This document shows, piece by piece, positions 51,565-59,527 of a stretch of 64,000 nt of DNA. The notes below the pieces were generated by a model, which searched no databases, was not told where the DNA came from, and saw only the letters and a list, made by a program, of their open reading frames with translations. The stretch is from Elusimicrobiota bacterium (GTDB lineage Bacteria; Elusimicrobiota; Elusimicrobia; FEN-1173): the NCBI GenBank assembly GCA_016714745.1, contig JADKCG010000021.1, forward strand, positions 19,137-83,136, written 5' to 3'. Within the stretch, counting starts at the first letter, position 1; each line of letters opens with the position of its first letter. Both the position numbers and the translations under genes were made by a program.

Positions 51565-51828
51565 TTAGGAGGACGTTTTGGGAGGACGAAAGAGGGACTT
51601 ATCGAACAGGTGCTGAACGAAGAGAGGCCTCAAGACAGGAGCGTGATTTAAAGAAAGAACCGCTGGCCTCGCGGCCAAGCCGGCCGAGGGAAGAACGTTG
51701 TGGTTGTGGCAGGGAACGCCGCAGGAAACTCCGTGTGACGTATCTTTCGAGCAATCGAGATCGAAGCTTTCCACCGCGACATTATGGGCGATGAAAAGAC
51801 AGACAAGAAGAGAAACCCATTTCCACAT
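51565..51828 (-). CDS. Small secreted Cys/His protein
   Basis: 87 residues. Signal-like N-terminus (WVSLLVCLFIAHNVAVES), then a Cys/His cluster (DCSKDTSHGV, CGVPCHNHNVLPS) suited to metal binding, and a proline-rich tail ending LFRPPKTSS. Similar short exported proteins often precede efflux operons; I do not know the family name. First gene of the tolC-czcA transcript by position, 110 bp upstream of tolC. The -10 TATAAA ends 7 nt before the ATG and there is no ribosome site. Confidence 0.65.
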   Translation of the reverse strand: MWKWVSLLVCLFIAHNVAVESFDLDCSKDTSHGVSCGVPCHNHNVLPSAGLAARPAVLSLNHAPVLRPLFVQHLFDKSLFRPPKTSS

Positions 51829-51835
51829 GACTCAA

Positions 51836-51864
51836 TTTATACCAGAAAATGAAACGTCCGGCAA
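51836..51864 (-). promoter_or_regulatory. Promoter of the czc-type operon
   Basis: TTGCCG (51864-51859), 17 nt, TATAAA (51841-51836), then 7 nt to the ATG at 51828, giving a leaderless or near-leaderless message. Confidence 0.6.
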
Positions 51865-51888
51865 TTCGCCCCGTTGGAATTTCAGAAA

Positions 51889-51917
51889 TTGACACCCTCT
51901 GGTAGGTTTGTCAGAAT
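51889..51917 (+). promoter_or_regulatory. Promoter of the ECF sigma operon
   Basis: TTGACA (51889-51894), 17 nt, CAGAAT (51912-51917). Downstream, before the sigma gene, a C7...G6 inverted repeat (about 51977-52008) can form a stem. Confidence 0.5.
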
Positions 51918-52020
51918 CTTCTTGTGAGTAGAATGAATTTTCCGTAAAGGCAAAAAGAATCGGGCCGCATGAAATCCCCCCCCTAAATGTTTGTAGGTTG
52001 GGGGGAAATCCCGGTTAACA

Positions 52021-52662
52021 ATGGAAGACCAACCGCGCGGCAATGTCGAAGGTGATACCGACGAATCCCTGATGAGACAGTTTCAATCGGGGGACGGGGT
52101 CGCCTTTGAAATTTTATTCGACCGATATTCCACCCACCTGATTAATTTCGCCCACCGATTTTTATTTTCCCGAGAAGAATCCGAAGACGCGGCCCAAGAA
52201 GTCCTCCTACGTATTCATGGCGCGAGGGACCGCTACGATTCTTCCCGCCCCTTTCGTCCCTGGTTATTTTCGATTGCCTCACGTTTGATCTCCAACCGTC
52301 TCCGCCAGAAAAAACGCCATCCCCTGGTTTCCCTTTTCCATTCCGCCGATGAGGGGGGTGACGAATCGATCCCCCTTGACGTGCCGGACCGATGGGATTC
52401 GGGCCCGGAGCAGATCGTCGAGAAACACCATTTGGCCGCACACATTCAATCTGTCCTTTCCCGGTTGCCGGGGAATCAGCATACGGCGGTGGTCCTCGCC
52501 CGGTTTGAAGAAATGTCCAATGAGGAGATCGCCCAAACCATGGGGATTTCGGTGTCATCCGTAAAATCCCTCCTCTTTCGCGCCCGTCAAACATTAAAAA
52601 ACGATCTGAAACAATTTATTCCAAATCATCCCGTTCCCCCAAATACTACCGCAACTTTTTAG
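52021..52662 (+). CDS. ECF-type sigma factor
   Basis: 213-residue RNA polymerase sigma factor with only regions 2 and 4. Region 2: FEILFDRYSTHLINFAHRFL, ESEDAAQEVLLRIHGAR and PFRPWLFSIASRLISNRLRQKK (in parts). Region 4: LSRLPGNQHTAVVLARFEEMS and MGISVSSVKSLLFRARQTLKN, the helix-turn-helix. It is followed by an anti-sigma factor and a periplasmic metal sensor, like the CnrH-CnrY-CnrX logic, so it probably drives the metal genes on this element. Start ATG 52021 lacks a strong ribosome site. Confidence 0.92.
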   Translation: MEDQPRGNVEGDTDESLMRQFQSGDGVAFEILFDRYSTHLINFAHRFLFSREESEDAAQEVLLRIHGARDRYDSSRPFRPWLFSIASRLISNRLRQKKRHPLVSLFHSADEGGDESIPLDVPDRWDSGPEQIVEKHHLAAHIQSVLSRLPGNQHTAVVLARFEEMSNEEIAQTMGISVSSVKSLLFRARQTLKNDLKQFIPNHPVPPNTTATF

Positions 52663-52698
52663 AGCCTGCGGTGTATAGAGGGGTGAAGGAGCGAAACC

Positions 52699-53154
52699 AT
52701 GAACTGTAAAAATGCGGTCAAAGCGCTACCGGAATACCTTGATCTCACCCTTGGCAAAGACGAAGCTTTGGGGGTCCGAGACCATTTGGCACTTTGCCCA
52801 GAATGCAGAGAGGAAGCCCGCCTGTTCTCGTCCAGTTGGGAAATGCTTGATGTCCTTGAAACTGTCCAGCCGTCCGCCTATTTCCGCGCACACTTTTGGG
52901 AACGGGTGCGCGAACAGGAAACCCGGGCCTGGGGCCGCACAGGCCTTTTCTCAAGATTTCCTTTAGCCCCAGCGCTGGCCGGGTTCTTTGTCCTATGGTT
53001 ATTGGGAGTCGCCGGAGGGGCCCACCTGTTTAAACTCCGCCATCGAACGGTCACGACAACGGAAATCGCATTGAATCGATTCCTCTCGCCCTACCCACAA
53101 AATTCTGTTGAACACATTTTCCAAGAAGGACGAACGCCCGGGGGGAACGTATGA
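52699..53154 (+). CDS. Zinc-finger anti-sigma factor, membrane-anchored
   Basis: 151 residues. N-terminal zf-HC2 domain with MNCKNAVKALPEYLDL and VRDHLALCPECREEARLF (the HxxxC-x-x-C anti-sigma pattern), a linker, and one transmembrane helix at about 92-111 (APALAGFFVLWLLGVAGGAH) with a periplasmic tail. It should hold the ECF sigma at the membrane until the periplasmic sensor signals. Starts 36 bp after the sigma gene and overlaps the sensor gene by 4 bp. Confidence 0.88.
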   Translation: MNCKNAVKALPEYLDLTLGKDEALGVRDHLALCPECREEARLFSSSWEMLDVLETVQPSAYFRAHFWERVREQETRAWGRTGLFSRFPLAPALAGFFVLWLLGVAGGAHLFKLRHRTVTTTEIALNRFLSPYPQNSVEHIFQEGRTPGGNV

Positions 53155-53654
53155 CAATAAAACGATTGACTCTCTGGAGCGCGGGGGCTCTCGCTGTGTT
53201 GGCCGTTGCCCTGGGCTCCACTTACATGATGTTGACTTGTTGCCGCGCTCATCCGACGGTAAAATCGTTGGACATGACCGGCGCCCACCGTTGGATCCAC
53301 CAGCTCCATTTGTCAGAGGAACAAAAAACGAACCTCATCCCGTTGGAAACCTCCTTGCAGAAGGACTTAGAACCTCTCCAAATGAAACTGGCAGACGCCC
53401 GGGTGGCTCTGTGCGGTGTGTTAGGGGATGACAATGCCGACGAAAACCAGGTAGACCGCTACGTGGACCAGGTGGCAGATTTGGAATCCCAACAACAACA
53501 TCGGATTGTGCGTCATCTTTGGGAAATGCGTTCTGTTTTAACGCCAGAACAAAGGAAATCGTTTTTCACTTCCTTAACACAAGCAGTCTGCGAAAACTGC
53601 CTGGTTCCGCCCCCGGCATCTCAACCTAAAGCACATAGAAGGAGAGGATCATGA
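53151..53654 (+). CDS. Periplasmic heavy-metal sensor (CnrX/Spy-CpxP-like)
   Basis: 167 residues: N-terminal signal anchor (8-28) and a long helical-hairpin domain (GAHRWIHQLHLSEEQKTNL, then METSLQKDLEPLQ-like LETSLQKDLEPLQMKLAD, and HRIVRHLWEMRSVLTPEQR) as in CnrX and CpxP/Spy proteins. His residues are well placed for metal binding. A C-terminal CENC pair adds ligands. With the preceding two genes it forms an ECF metal-response unit. Start overlaps the anti-sigma stop (ATGA). Confidence 0.82.
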   Translation: MTIKRLTLWSAGALAVLAVALGSTYMMLTCCRAHPTVKSLDMTGAHRWIHQLHLSEEQKTNLIPLETSLQKDLEPLQMKLADARVALCGVLGDDNADENQVDRYVDQVADLESQQQHRIVRHLWEMRSVLTPEQRKSFFTSLTQAVCENCLVPPPASQPKAHRRRGS

Positions 53655-54079
53655 GCATGTGGAAAATACGGATGATTGGCATGTTGTCGGTGGTAGTCGT
53701 GGGGGGGGCTGTGTTTGGGGCATCGCCCACAACCCAAAGGGGGCACGCGGATGACCCCGTCCTTCCCGAGGGCCGTTATTCGGCGAAGGCCAAATCACTG
53801 GTGTGTGGTGGGTGCGCTGAAGCTATAGAGAAGGCGATGGGCGGTGTCCCTGGCATCGCAACCGTCACGGTGGACGCCAAAACGGGCGTCGTGGGGTTTA
53901 CCGTTAATAAGGGGGCCTCTGTTGCGTGGTCCGATTTGCAAACGGTCTTGAAAGCGGCATCGGGCCAAATGGGAATGGGGGCGGACTATCGCTTGTCGGA
54001 TTTCCAAATCGCTTTATCCACAACGAACGCGTCCACCGGAAAGAAAATCAGGGCGGCCTGTTGCCTTCCTCACCCGTAA
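53651..54079 (+). CDS. Exported HMA-domain metallochaperone-like protein
   Basis: 142 residues: signal peptide (about 1-24), then a heavy-metal-associated domain with the ligand pair VCGGCAEAIEKAMGG and the beta strand VTVDAKTGVVGFTV. A CCLPHP tail adds two more cysteines. HMA domains bind Cu(I) or similar soft metals; being exported, it may hand metal to the efflux system. ATGA overlap with the sensor gene makes it the fourth gene of the ECF operon. Confidence 0.8.
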   Translation: MSMWKIRMIGMLSVVVVGGAVFGASPTTQRGHADDPVLPEGRYSAKAKSLVCGGCAEAIEKAMGGVPGIATVTVDAKTGVVGFTVNKGASVAWSDLQTVLKAASGQMGMGADYRLSDFQIALSTTNASTGKKIRAACCLPHP

Positions 54080-54170
54080 GGAGTCTAACTCAAGGTGGGG
54101 AGGGCCATCATTTTTTACAGTAGAGCATCATCGTTGAGAGCAGTTCAAAATACTTAGGAGGAATCAAACC

Positions 54171-54494
54171 ATGAAAAGACTCAAAAGCGCCATTCTTGGC
54201 GTGGGTATCATTGCGGGGGTTTTGGGGTTTGCGCCGAAACTGTTCGCCGACGCTACCAGTCACTTAGAAAAGGCGGCGGCTTACGAACAGAAAGCCACCG
54301 ACCTGGACGCGGTGATTGCCGAGCACAAGGCCATGGAGAAAGCGGGAATGACGGATAAAACACCGGCGTCCACCCGGCAGAAGATGGAGAAGCACTGCGA
54401 CGCCATCATTGCCGCCACGACAAAACTGCAAAGCGAATACCGTTCCTTCGCCGCTTGGCACAAACTGCAAGCGAACGAAGAAAAGGGGAAGTAA
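54171..54494 (+). CDS. Small exported helical protein of metal clusters
   Basis: 107 residues with a signal peptide (1-26, ending LFADA) and a helical mature part rich in Lys, Glu and His (HLEKAAAYEQKATDLDAVIAEHK in parts, MEKHCDAIIAATTKL with a single Cys). I do not know the family; similar short proteins occur in copper-resistance loci. The ATG has AGGAGG 10 nt upstream. A strong terminator follows. Confidence 0.7.
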   Translation: MKRLKSAILGVGIIAGVLGFAPKLFADATSHLEKAAAYEQKATDLDAVIAEHKAMEKAGMTDKTPASTRQKMEKHCDAIIAATTKLQSEYRSFAAWHKLQANEEKGK

Positions 54495-54503
54495 CCGTCT
54501 TCG

Positions 54504-54548
54504 GAGAGGCCCGCTTCCCGTTTATTTCGAGAAGCGGGCCTCTTCGTT
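54504..54548 (+). terminator. Intrinsic terminator
   Basis: GAGGCCCGCTTC (54506-54517) pairs perfectly with GAAGCGGGCCTC (54531-54542), followed by TTCGTTGATTT. It ends the ECF operon, or attenuates read-through into the next gene. Confidence 0.8.
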
Positions 54549-54578
54549 GATTTGCAATCTTCCACAGGAGAAAAAACA

Positions 54579-54980
54579 ATGGGAAAGTTTGTCATCGCCG
54601 GGCTCGGCGCCCTGTCGTTTGTCTTGCCTCTGGCCGCGCACGAACATGGGATGCACGATGAGATGATGGAAAAAATGGAAATGAAAGACGCCGCGACGCC
54701 CGCCTCGGTCAGCGTCAAAGGGGAGATCGTCGATATGGTGTGTTATCTCGACCACGGGGCCACCGGCGCCAAACACGCCGACTGCGCCAAAACCTGCATT
54801 ACAAGCGGGCTTCCCGTGGGACTCAAGACGGAGGACGGAAAACTTTACTTGTTGGTCGGCGAACACAAGCCGATCAATTCGTCACTCGCCGACCTCGCGG
54901 CTAAGACCGTCACCGTCAAGGGTAAGCTCGTGAGTCGTGACGGGATCAGCATGATTGAGAACGCCGAAATCACCCAGTAA
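54579..54980 (+). CDS. Exported copper-cluster protein with conserved Cys/His
   Basis: 133 residues. Signal peptide (1-19, ending LAAHEH), a Met/His-rich segment (HEHGMHDEMMEKMEMKD), typical of copper binding, and a small beta-domain with VKGEIVDMVCYLDHGATG, KHADCAKTCITSGLPVGL and VTVKGKLVSRDGI. The domain looks like those in other small periplasmic proteins of uncertain function. ATG at 54579 has AGGAG 9 nt upstream, which decides it over the earlier ATG at 54552. Next gene starts 6 bp later. Confidence 0.78.
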   Translation: MGKFVIAGLGALSFVLPLAAHEHGMHDEMMEKMEMKDAATPASVSVKGEIVDMVCYLDHGATGAKHADCAKTCITSGLPVGLKTEDGKLYLLVGEHKPINSSLADLAAKTVTVKGKLVSRDGISMIENAEITQ

Positions 54981-54986
54981 TTCATC

Positions 54987-55508
54987 ATGGGTGACCTCTC
55001 TCTCATCCTCCACCACTTGAAACAACCGGAGTACCTCCACGTCGTGCTAAACCATTGGCCCGTGGAGGGCCTCGCGGCTGGGGCCTTCGCCTTGGCGTGG
55101 GGCCTTCTGGCCAAATCGATGGAGGGTCGAAGAGGGGCGCTATGTTGGCTTGTTCTCATGGGCGTTATGTCATGGGTTGCGATTCATTTCGGGGAAAAGG
55201 GGTACGACCGGGTCTATGCCATGTCCAATGGCGACGCCCAAGCGTGGCTGGATCTTCACGTGGCCCGTGCCGAGCGTTTCGAGGGCCTTTTTACTTTGAC
55301 GACTTTTTCAGCCCTGGCCGCCCTCGCCGCGTCGTGGAAACGTCCCGTTTGGGAAAAAAGAGTGTCTTGGCTCACACTGTTTTTCTCCATCGCCTCTTTC
55401 GCCGCGTCCGGGTGGATTGCTCAGGCCGGCGGTCAAATCCGACACTCCGAGTTTCGGGACGCCCCACCATCCGTGGGCACGCCCCATCCCCCAAACGAAA
55501 AAAGATGA
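54987..55508 (+). CDS. Four-helix membrane protein of the copper cluster
   Basis: 173 residues with four predicted transmembrane segments (about 22-42, 50-67, 100-116, 126-146). Conserved-looking charged loops contain LNHWPVEGLAAGA, VAIHFGEKGYDRVYAM and LHVARAERFEG; the His/Glu spacing resembles DUF2231-type membrane proteins with possible haem or metal ligands. It lies between the exported Cys/His protein and the P-type ATPase (35-bp gap), so a role in metal or redox handling is likely but not shown. Confidence 0.65.
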   Translation: MGDLSLILHHLKQPEYLHVVLNHWPVEGLAAGAFALAWGLLAKSMEGRRGALCWLVLMGVMSWVAIHFGEKGYDRVYAMSNGDAQAWLDLHVARAERFEGLFTLTTFSALAALAASWKRPVWEKRVSWLTLFFSIASFAASGWIAQAGGQIRHSEFRDAPPSVGTPHPPNEKR

Positions 55509-55542
55509 AACCATCGATCGCGGAAAGCATGAGGAGATCCCC

Positions 55543-57765
55543 ATGAAAGATCACGTCTGTTGCACAATCGTGTCCAAACCTCCTCCGACGCCGGAGGGGC
55601 AGGACGCAAAATTTAATCCCGAAATGATCCCGGGGGGTGTCGACGGTAAGTACACGTGCCCCATGCACCCCGAGATTATCCAGAACGGCCCGGGAACCTG
55701 CCCAAAGTGCGGGATGTCGTTGGAGCCCATGGCCGTTTCGGCGGAGGAAAAGCCGGACCCAGAGCTGGCGGACATGACGCGACGGATGTGGGTGGGGGCC
55801 CTCTTGAGCCTGCCCCTTTTTCTATCGGCCATGGGTGAGATGGCCGTTCCAGGCTTGCACCATTTTTTCGCCGGGTCCGCCGGACGGGTCTGGGGTTGGG
55901 CCCAGTTCCTGCTGGCCACGCCTGTGGTCCTGTGGGGTGGGGCGCCCTTCTTTGCGCGAGGGTGGAAGTCCATCCTTAACCGTAGCCCCAACATGTTCAC
56001 TCTGATTTCCTTGGGGACGGGCGTTGCTTACCTGTACAGCGTCATTGCTGTTTTTTTTCCGGGAATATTCCCGGACACCTTCCGGGATACAAGCGGGCGC
56101 GTAGCCCATTATTTCGAGGCGGCGGCCGTCATCGTCACCCTGGTGCTCCTGGGGCAGGTGCTGGAACTCCGCGCCCGGCAACGGACATCCGAGGCCATCA
56201 AGAAGTTGTTGAACCTATCGCCCAAGACGGCCCGGCGCCTCTTGGCGGACGGACGGGAGGAAGACATTTCGTTGGCGTCGGTCCAAAAGGGTGATTGCTT
56301 GCGCGTGCGGCCGGGGGAAAGCTTGCCGACGGACGGGATCGTGACGGAAGGGCGGAGCGCCGTGGACGAGGCCATGGTCACGGGGGAACCGCTCCCCGTA
56401 GAGAAGGCCCCGGGCGACCGCGTCACAGGCGGTACGGTGAACGGTACCGGAAGCCTGGTGATCCGGGCCGAGCGGGTAGGTGCCGAGACGCTCCTTTCCC
56501 GTATCGTGCGGATGGTGTCGGAGGCTCAGCGGAGCCGGGCCCCCATCCAGGGTCTGGCGGATAGGGTATCGGCCGTCTTCGTGCCGGTGGTGGTGGGCGT
56601 GGCGGTAATCTCTTTCATCCTCTGGGCGGTGTTCGGTCCCATGCCACGGATGGTTCATGCCTTGATTGCCGCAGTGTCCGTCCTCATCATCGCCTGTCCT
56701 TGCGCCCTGGGACTCGCCACGCCCATATCCATTATGGTGGGTGTGGGACGAGGGGCCCTGGAAGGAGTTCTCATCCGGAGCGCTGAGTCGTTGGAGAGGA
56801 TGGAAAAAGTCGACGTGCTGGTGGTTGACAAAACGGGGACTTTGACCGAGGGAAAACCCCGCGTCGTTTCCGTGGTTCCTGCGGACGGACGGGACGAAGG
56901 GTCGCTCTTGGCCTTGGCCGCCGGTTTGGAGAAGGGGAGCGAGCACCCGCTCGCGGCGGCGATCCTAAAAGCCGCCGAGGAAAAGGGCGCGGCGCCCCTC
57001 CCCGTAGATGATTTCGCCTCCGTGACGGGCAAAGGCGTGCGTGGAAAAACGAAAGACGTTGTGGTGGCCCTGGGGAACAGTGCGCTCATGAAGGACTTAA
57101 ACATTTCCCTGGGGAGCTGGGAGGAAAAGGCGGGGGCCTCGCGGCAGAAAGGGCAGACGGTCATGTTCCTGTCAGAGGGGGGCCAACTGGCCGGTTTCAT
57201 CGGCGTGGCCGACCCCGTGAAGAAGTCCACACCGGAAGCTTTGGACCTGCTTCACCGCATGGGCGTGCGTGTGCTTTTGGCCACGGGCGACAATGAGACC
57301 ACCGCTCGAGCGGTGGCGCGAGAGTTGGGGATCAACGATGTACGGGCGAGCGTCCTGCCTGAAACGAAAGCGGAGATCATCAAGGAATTGAAACGCCAGG
57401 GTCACGTCGTGGCCATGGCAGGGGACGGCGTCAACGATGCGCCCGCCCTGGCTTTGGCGGACGTGGGAATCGCCATGGGGACGGGCACGGACGTGGCCAT
57501 GGAATCCGCAGGGGTAACGCTACTGAAAGGCGACCTGCGCGGCATCGCCAAAGCCCGCCGCCTTTCCCGTTCTGTCATGAGGAACATTCGGCAGAACCTT
57601 TTTTTCGCCTTCATTTACAATGCCCTGGGGGTGCCCGTGGCGGCGGGGTTGCTTTACCCGTTCTTCGGTCTCCTGCTTTCCCCGATGATCGCGGCGGCGG
57701 CCATGAGTTTCAGTTCCGTTTCCGTCATTCTCAACGCGCTCCGATTGAGAAATACGCCTCTTTAA
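55543..57765 (+). CDS. copA: Copper/silver-type P1B ATPase exporter
   Basis: 740-residue P-type ATPase. N-terminal heavy-metal-binding domain with CPMHPEIIQNGPGTCPKCG instead of a CxxC HMA domain, which is typical of SilP/CopA-like pumps. Transport motif IIACPCALGLATP, phosphorylation DKTGTLTEGKP, SEHPLA (HP motif), actuator TGEPLPVEKAPGD and hinge AMAGDGVNDAPALALADVG are all intact. ATG at 55543 with GAGGAG 6 nt upstream is preferred to the longer frame from 55417. It exports Cu(I) or Ag(I) from the cytoplasm and ends the copper run. Confidence 0.92.
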   Translation: MKDHVCCTIVSKPPPTPEGQDAKFNPEMIPGGVDGKYTCPMHPEIIQNGPGTCPKCGMSLEPMAVSAEEKPDPELADMTRRMWVGALLSLPLFLSAMGEMAVPGLHHFFAGSAGRVWGWAQFLLATPVVLWGGAPFFARGWKSILNRSPNMFTLISLGTGVAYLYSVIAVFFPGIFPDTFRDTSGRVAHYFEAAAVIVTLVLLGQVLELRARQRTSEAIKKLLNLSPKTARRLLADGREEDISLASVQKGDCLRVRPGESLPTDGIVTEGRSAVDEAMVTGEPLPVEKAPGDRVTGGTVNGTGSLVIRAERVGAETLLSRIVRMVSEAQRSRAPIQGLADRVSAVFVPVVVGVAVISFILWAVFGPMPRMVHALIAAVSVLIIACPCALGLATPISIMVGVGRGALEGVLIRSAESLERMEKVDVLVVDKTGTLTEGKPRVVSVVPADGRDEGSLLALAAGLEKGSEHPLAAAILKAAEEKGAAPLPVDDFASVTGKGVRGKTKDVVVALGNSALMKDLNISLGSWEEKAGASRQKGQTVMFLSEGGQLAGFIGVADPVKKSTPEALDLLHRMGVRVLLATGDNETTARAVARELGINDVRASVLPETKAEIIKELKRQGHVVAMAGDGVNDAPALALADVGIAMGTGTDVAMESAGVTLLKGDLRGIAKARRLSRSVMRNIRQNLFFAFIYNALGVPVAAGLLYPFFGLLLSPMIAAAAMSFSSVSVILNALRLRNTPL

Positions 57766-57893
57766 AACCGCGCCTCTGCTTTTACAAGGAGCGCCTAGTT
57801 ATTAGGGGACAATTTAACGAAGATAAGGTGGAGTAAACTTATCCGGCGGTTTCGCTTCTGTCTCCGACCAGAAAAATATTTTCGGGGGACATC

Positions 57894-58841
57894 ATGAAGT
57901 CGAGAGCGTTCGCATGGGAAGACGTCATCCTAGCCGTGGCCGCCCTTTCATGGCTCGCGGCTGGGGCGCGGATGGAACTGTTCCATTATTTCGTGCAGGC
58001 CGTCATGGCGGTGGCGCTCATCATCGGGATACGCCGGGGGCTAAGCGCGGCGTTGTGGCGTTCGGCGTTCGTTTCGGTTCTCGTGGCGTTGGTCGGGTTT
58101 CGGCACGGACTCTCCGCCCGGGAGCTGACGGCGGATTTTGTCTCCGTGGCGGGGTGTGGCCTTCTGGCGGGATTTTTGGGCGACGGCCAGCGCCGCGCCC
58201 GCGAAGCGCTGACCGAAAGTTTCCGAAGGACGCTTGAAGCCCTCTCCCGCGCCCTGGAGGCCCGGGACCCCTACACCGAAGGACACTCCCGCCGAACGGC
58301 CCTCTATGCCGACGCCATCGCGGAAGTGTTGGGTCTAGGCCGGGAGTCCCGAGAGCGATTGCGTTGGGCGGCCCTCCTTCACGATCTGGGAAAAATCGGT
58401 GTTCCCGACGCCCTGCTACACAAGAATGGCGGATTTACACCAGAGGAGCGCGTCCGGATGGAGGCCCACCCCCTGATTGGCGCCGGGATCATCGAGGGGT
58501 TGCCATTTCTCAAGGATGCCGCCCTTATGGTGCGCTCCCATCACGAGCGGTTTGACGGCGCGGGCCGCCCGGACGGCCTGGCCGGAGAGGCTATCCCCCT
58601 GGAAACCCGCGTCCTCACCGTGGCTGACGCACTGGACGCCCTCACGACCGATCGTCCTTACCGCAAAGCCACCGGCTGGGCAGAATCCATCCGAGAGTTA
58701 GAGAAAGAATCCGGTATGCGCTTTGACCCTTCGGTCTTGGCCACTCTTAAACACCTACCACTCAACGGAACAATGGTTGGCGCGGGGCTACCGTCGACAG
58801 CGTACGGAATAGAAATTTCCAGCCCTCGTGGATGGAAATAG
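57894..58841 (+). CDS. Membrane HD-GYP phosphodiesterase
   Basis: 315 residues with three to four N-terminal membrane helices (about 12-90) and an HD-GYP domain for c-di-GMP hydrolysis. Metal ligands are in EGHSRRTALYADAIA, LLHDLGKIGVP (HD), HPLIGAGII and MVRSHHERFDGAG. The signature GYP reads GRPDG, a deviation also seen in some active relatives. DALTTDRPYRKA completes the motif set. GGGGG lies 7 nt before the ATG. It sits at the end of the metal cargo with no obvious partner; c-di-GMP may link metal stress with surface behaviour. Confidence 0.88.
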   Translation: MKSRAFAWEDVILAVAALSWLAAGARMELFHYFVQAVMAVALIIGIRRGLSAALWRSAFVSVLVALVGFRHGLSARELTADFVSVAGCGLLAGFLGDGQRRAREALTESFRRTLEALSRALEARDPYTEGHSRRTALYADAIAEVLGLGRESRERLRWAALLHDLGKIGVPDALLHKNGGFTPEERVRMEAHPLIGAGIIEGLPFLKDAALMVRSHHERFDGAGRPDGLAGEAIPLETRVLTVADALDALTTDRPYRKATGWAESIRELEKESGMRFDPSVLATLKHLPLNGTMVGAGLPSTAYGIEISSPRGWK

Positions 58842-58863
58842 TCGGTCACCTAAAATTTTTGGG

Positions 58864-59061
58864 TTAAGAAAGGAGCTCATCTTTTACGGCTTCTTCGATG
58901 ATATGGCGAACCGTTTTTTGAATGGAAAGCTCTTTCATAAAGGCACGATGTCGAAGTTTCTTGTGGGTTTCCACCGAAAGATGGATGAGCAGAGCTTTAC
59001 CCAGGCCCTTTCCCTTGTAAAAACCGAATCCACTCCGTTTGTCGTATTTTATCTTTCTCAC
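58864..59061 (-). CDS. Small ribbon-helix-helix-like regulator
   Basis: 65-residue protein from a GTG at 59061: basic N-terminus (RKIKYDKRSGFGFYKGKG), a strand LGKALLIHLSVETHKKLRH and two helices ELSIQKTVRHIIEEAVKDEL. This matches the strand-helix-helix layout of ParG/CopG-type DNA-binding proteins used for partition or as antitoxins. The -10 TATGTT lies 6 nt before the GTG with TTGTCA 17 nt further, so it appears leaderless. An ATG two bases out of frame nearby is not usable. Divergent from the small gene at 59160. Confidence 0.6.
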   Translation of the reverse strand: MRKIKYDKRSGFGFYKGKGLGKALLIHLSVETHKKLRHRAFMKELSIQKTVRHIIEEAVKDELLS

Positions 59062-59067
59062 GGAGGT

Positions 59068-59118
59068 AACATACCAGAAATAAACCCATTGACAAATAGA
59101 ACTGATAGCAGTTATACT
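59068..59118. promoter_or_regulatory. Divergent overlapping promoters
   Basis: Minus strand: TTGTCA (59096-59091), 17 nt, TATGTT (59073-59068). Plus strand: TTGACA (59090-59095), 17 nt, TATACT (59113-59118). The two -35 boxes occupy the same bases, so one bound regulator, perhaps the ribbon-helix-helix protein, could control both. Confidence 0.7.
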
Positions 59119-59159
59119 AAATAAGGGTTTGGTGAATTTGAACCCCAGGGGAGGTTTCC

Positions 59160-59345
59160 ATGACAGCGAACAACGATCCACGCGCCGTTGGGAGGGAGGG
59201 AATGGTTCGGAGCAACGGACTAGAAATTTCAGTCATTATACGTGACGTTCGACCCAGAGCGAGCTATTTTGATTTTTTAATTGAGCCAACTGCAGGCCAG
59301 GGAATGATCTGGATTGAGAGTGACAAAGTCATGATTGTTGGATAA
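59160..59345 (+). CDS. 61-residue hypothetical protein
   Basis: Not recognised. It has a strong ribosome site (GGGGAGG, 5 nt before ATG) and a consensus promoter 42 nt upstream, so it is probably expressed. The sequence is beta-like (GLEISVIIRDVRPRASYFDF, WIESDKVMIVG) with no signal peptide. From 59346 to the long inverted repeat at 59528 I see no gene. Confidence 0.6.
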   Translation: MTANNDPRAVGREGMVRSNGLEISVIIRDVRPRASYFDFLIEPTAGQGMIWIESDKVMIVG

Positions 59346-59527
59346 AAAAAAGTGGGGAGGTTGCCAAGAATCGCTTAGTAGCAAAACCGGCGATCCTGGT
59401 CGCTAAGACTCATTGGCAGACCAAGACATGTCCCAAAAGCGGGGGCCTGGTGCCCACGGTCCCCGTGTGCACCCAAGCCCCCAACGACGGGACGCTGTTT
59501 AACGGCAAGGAAGAGGAATACTTAATA

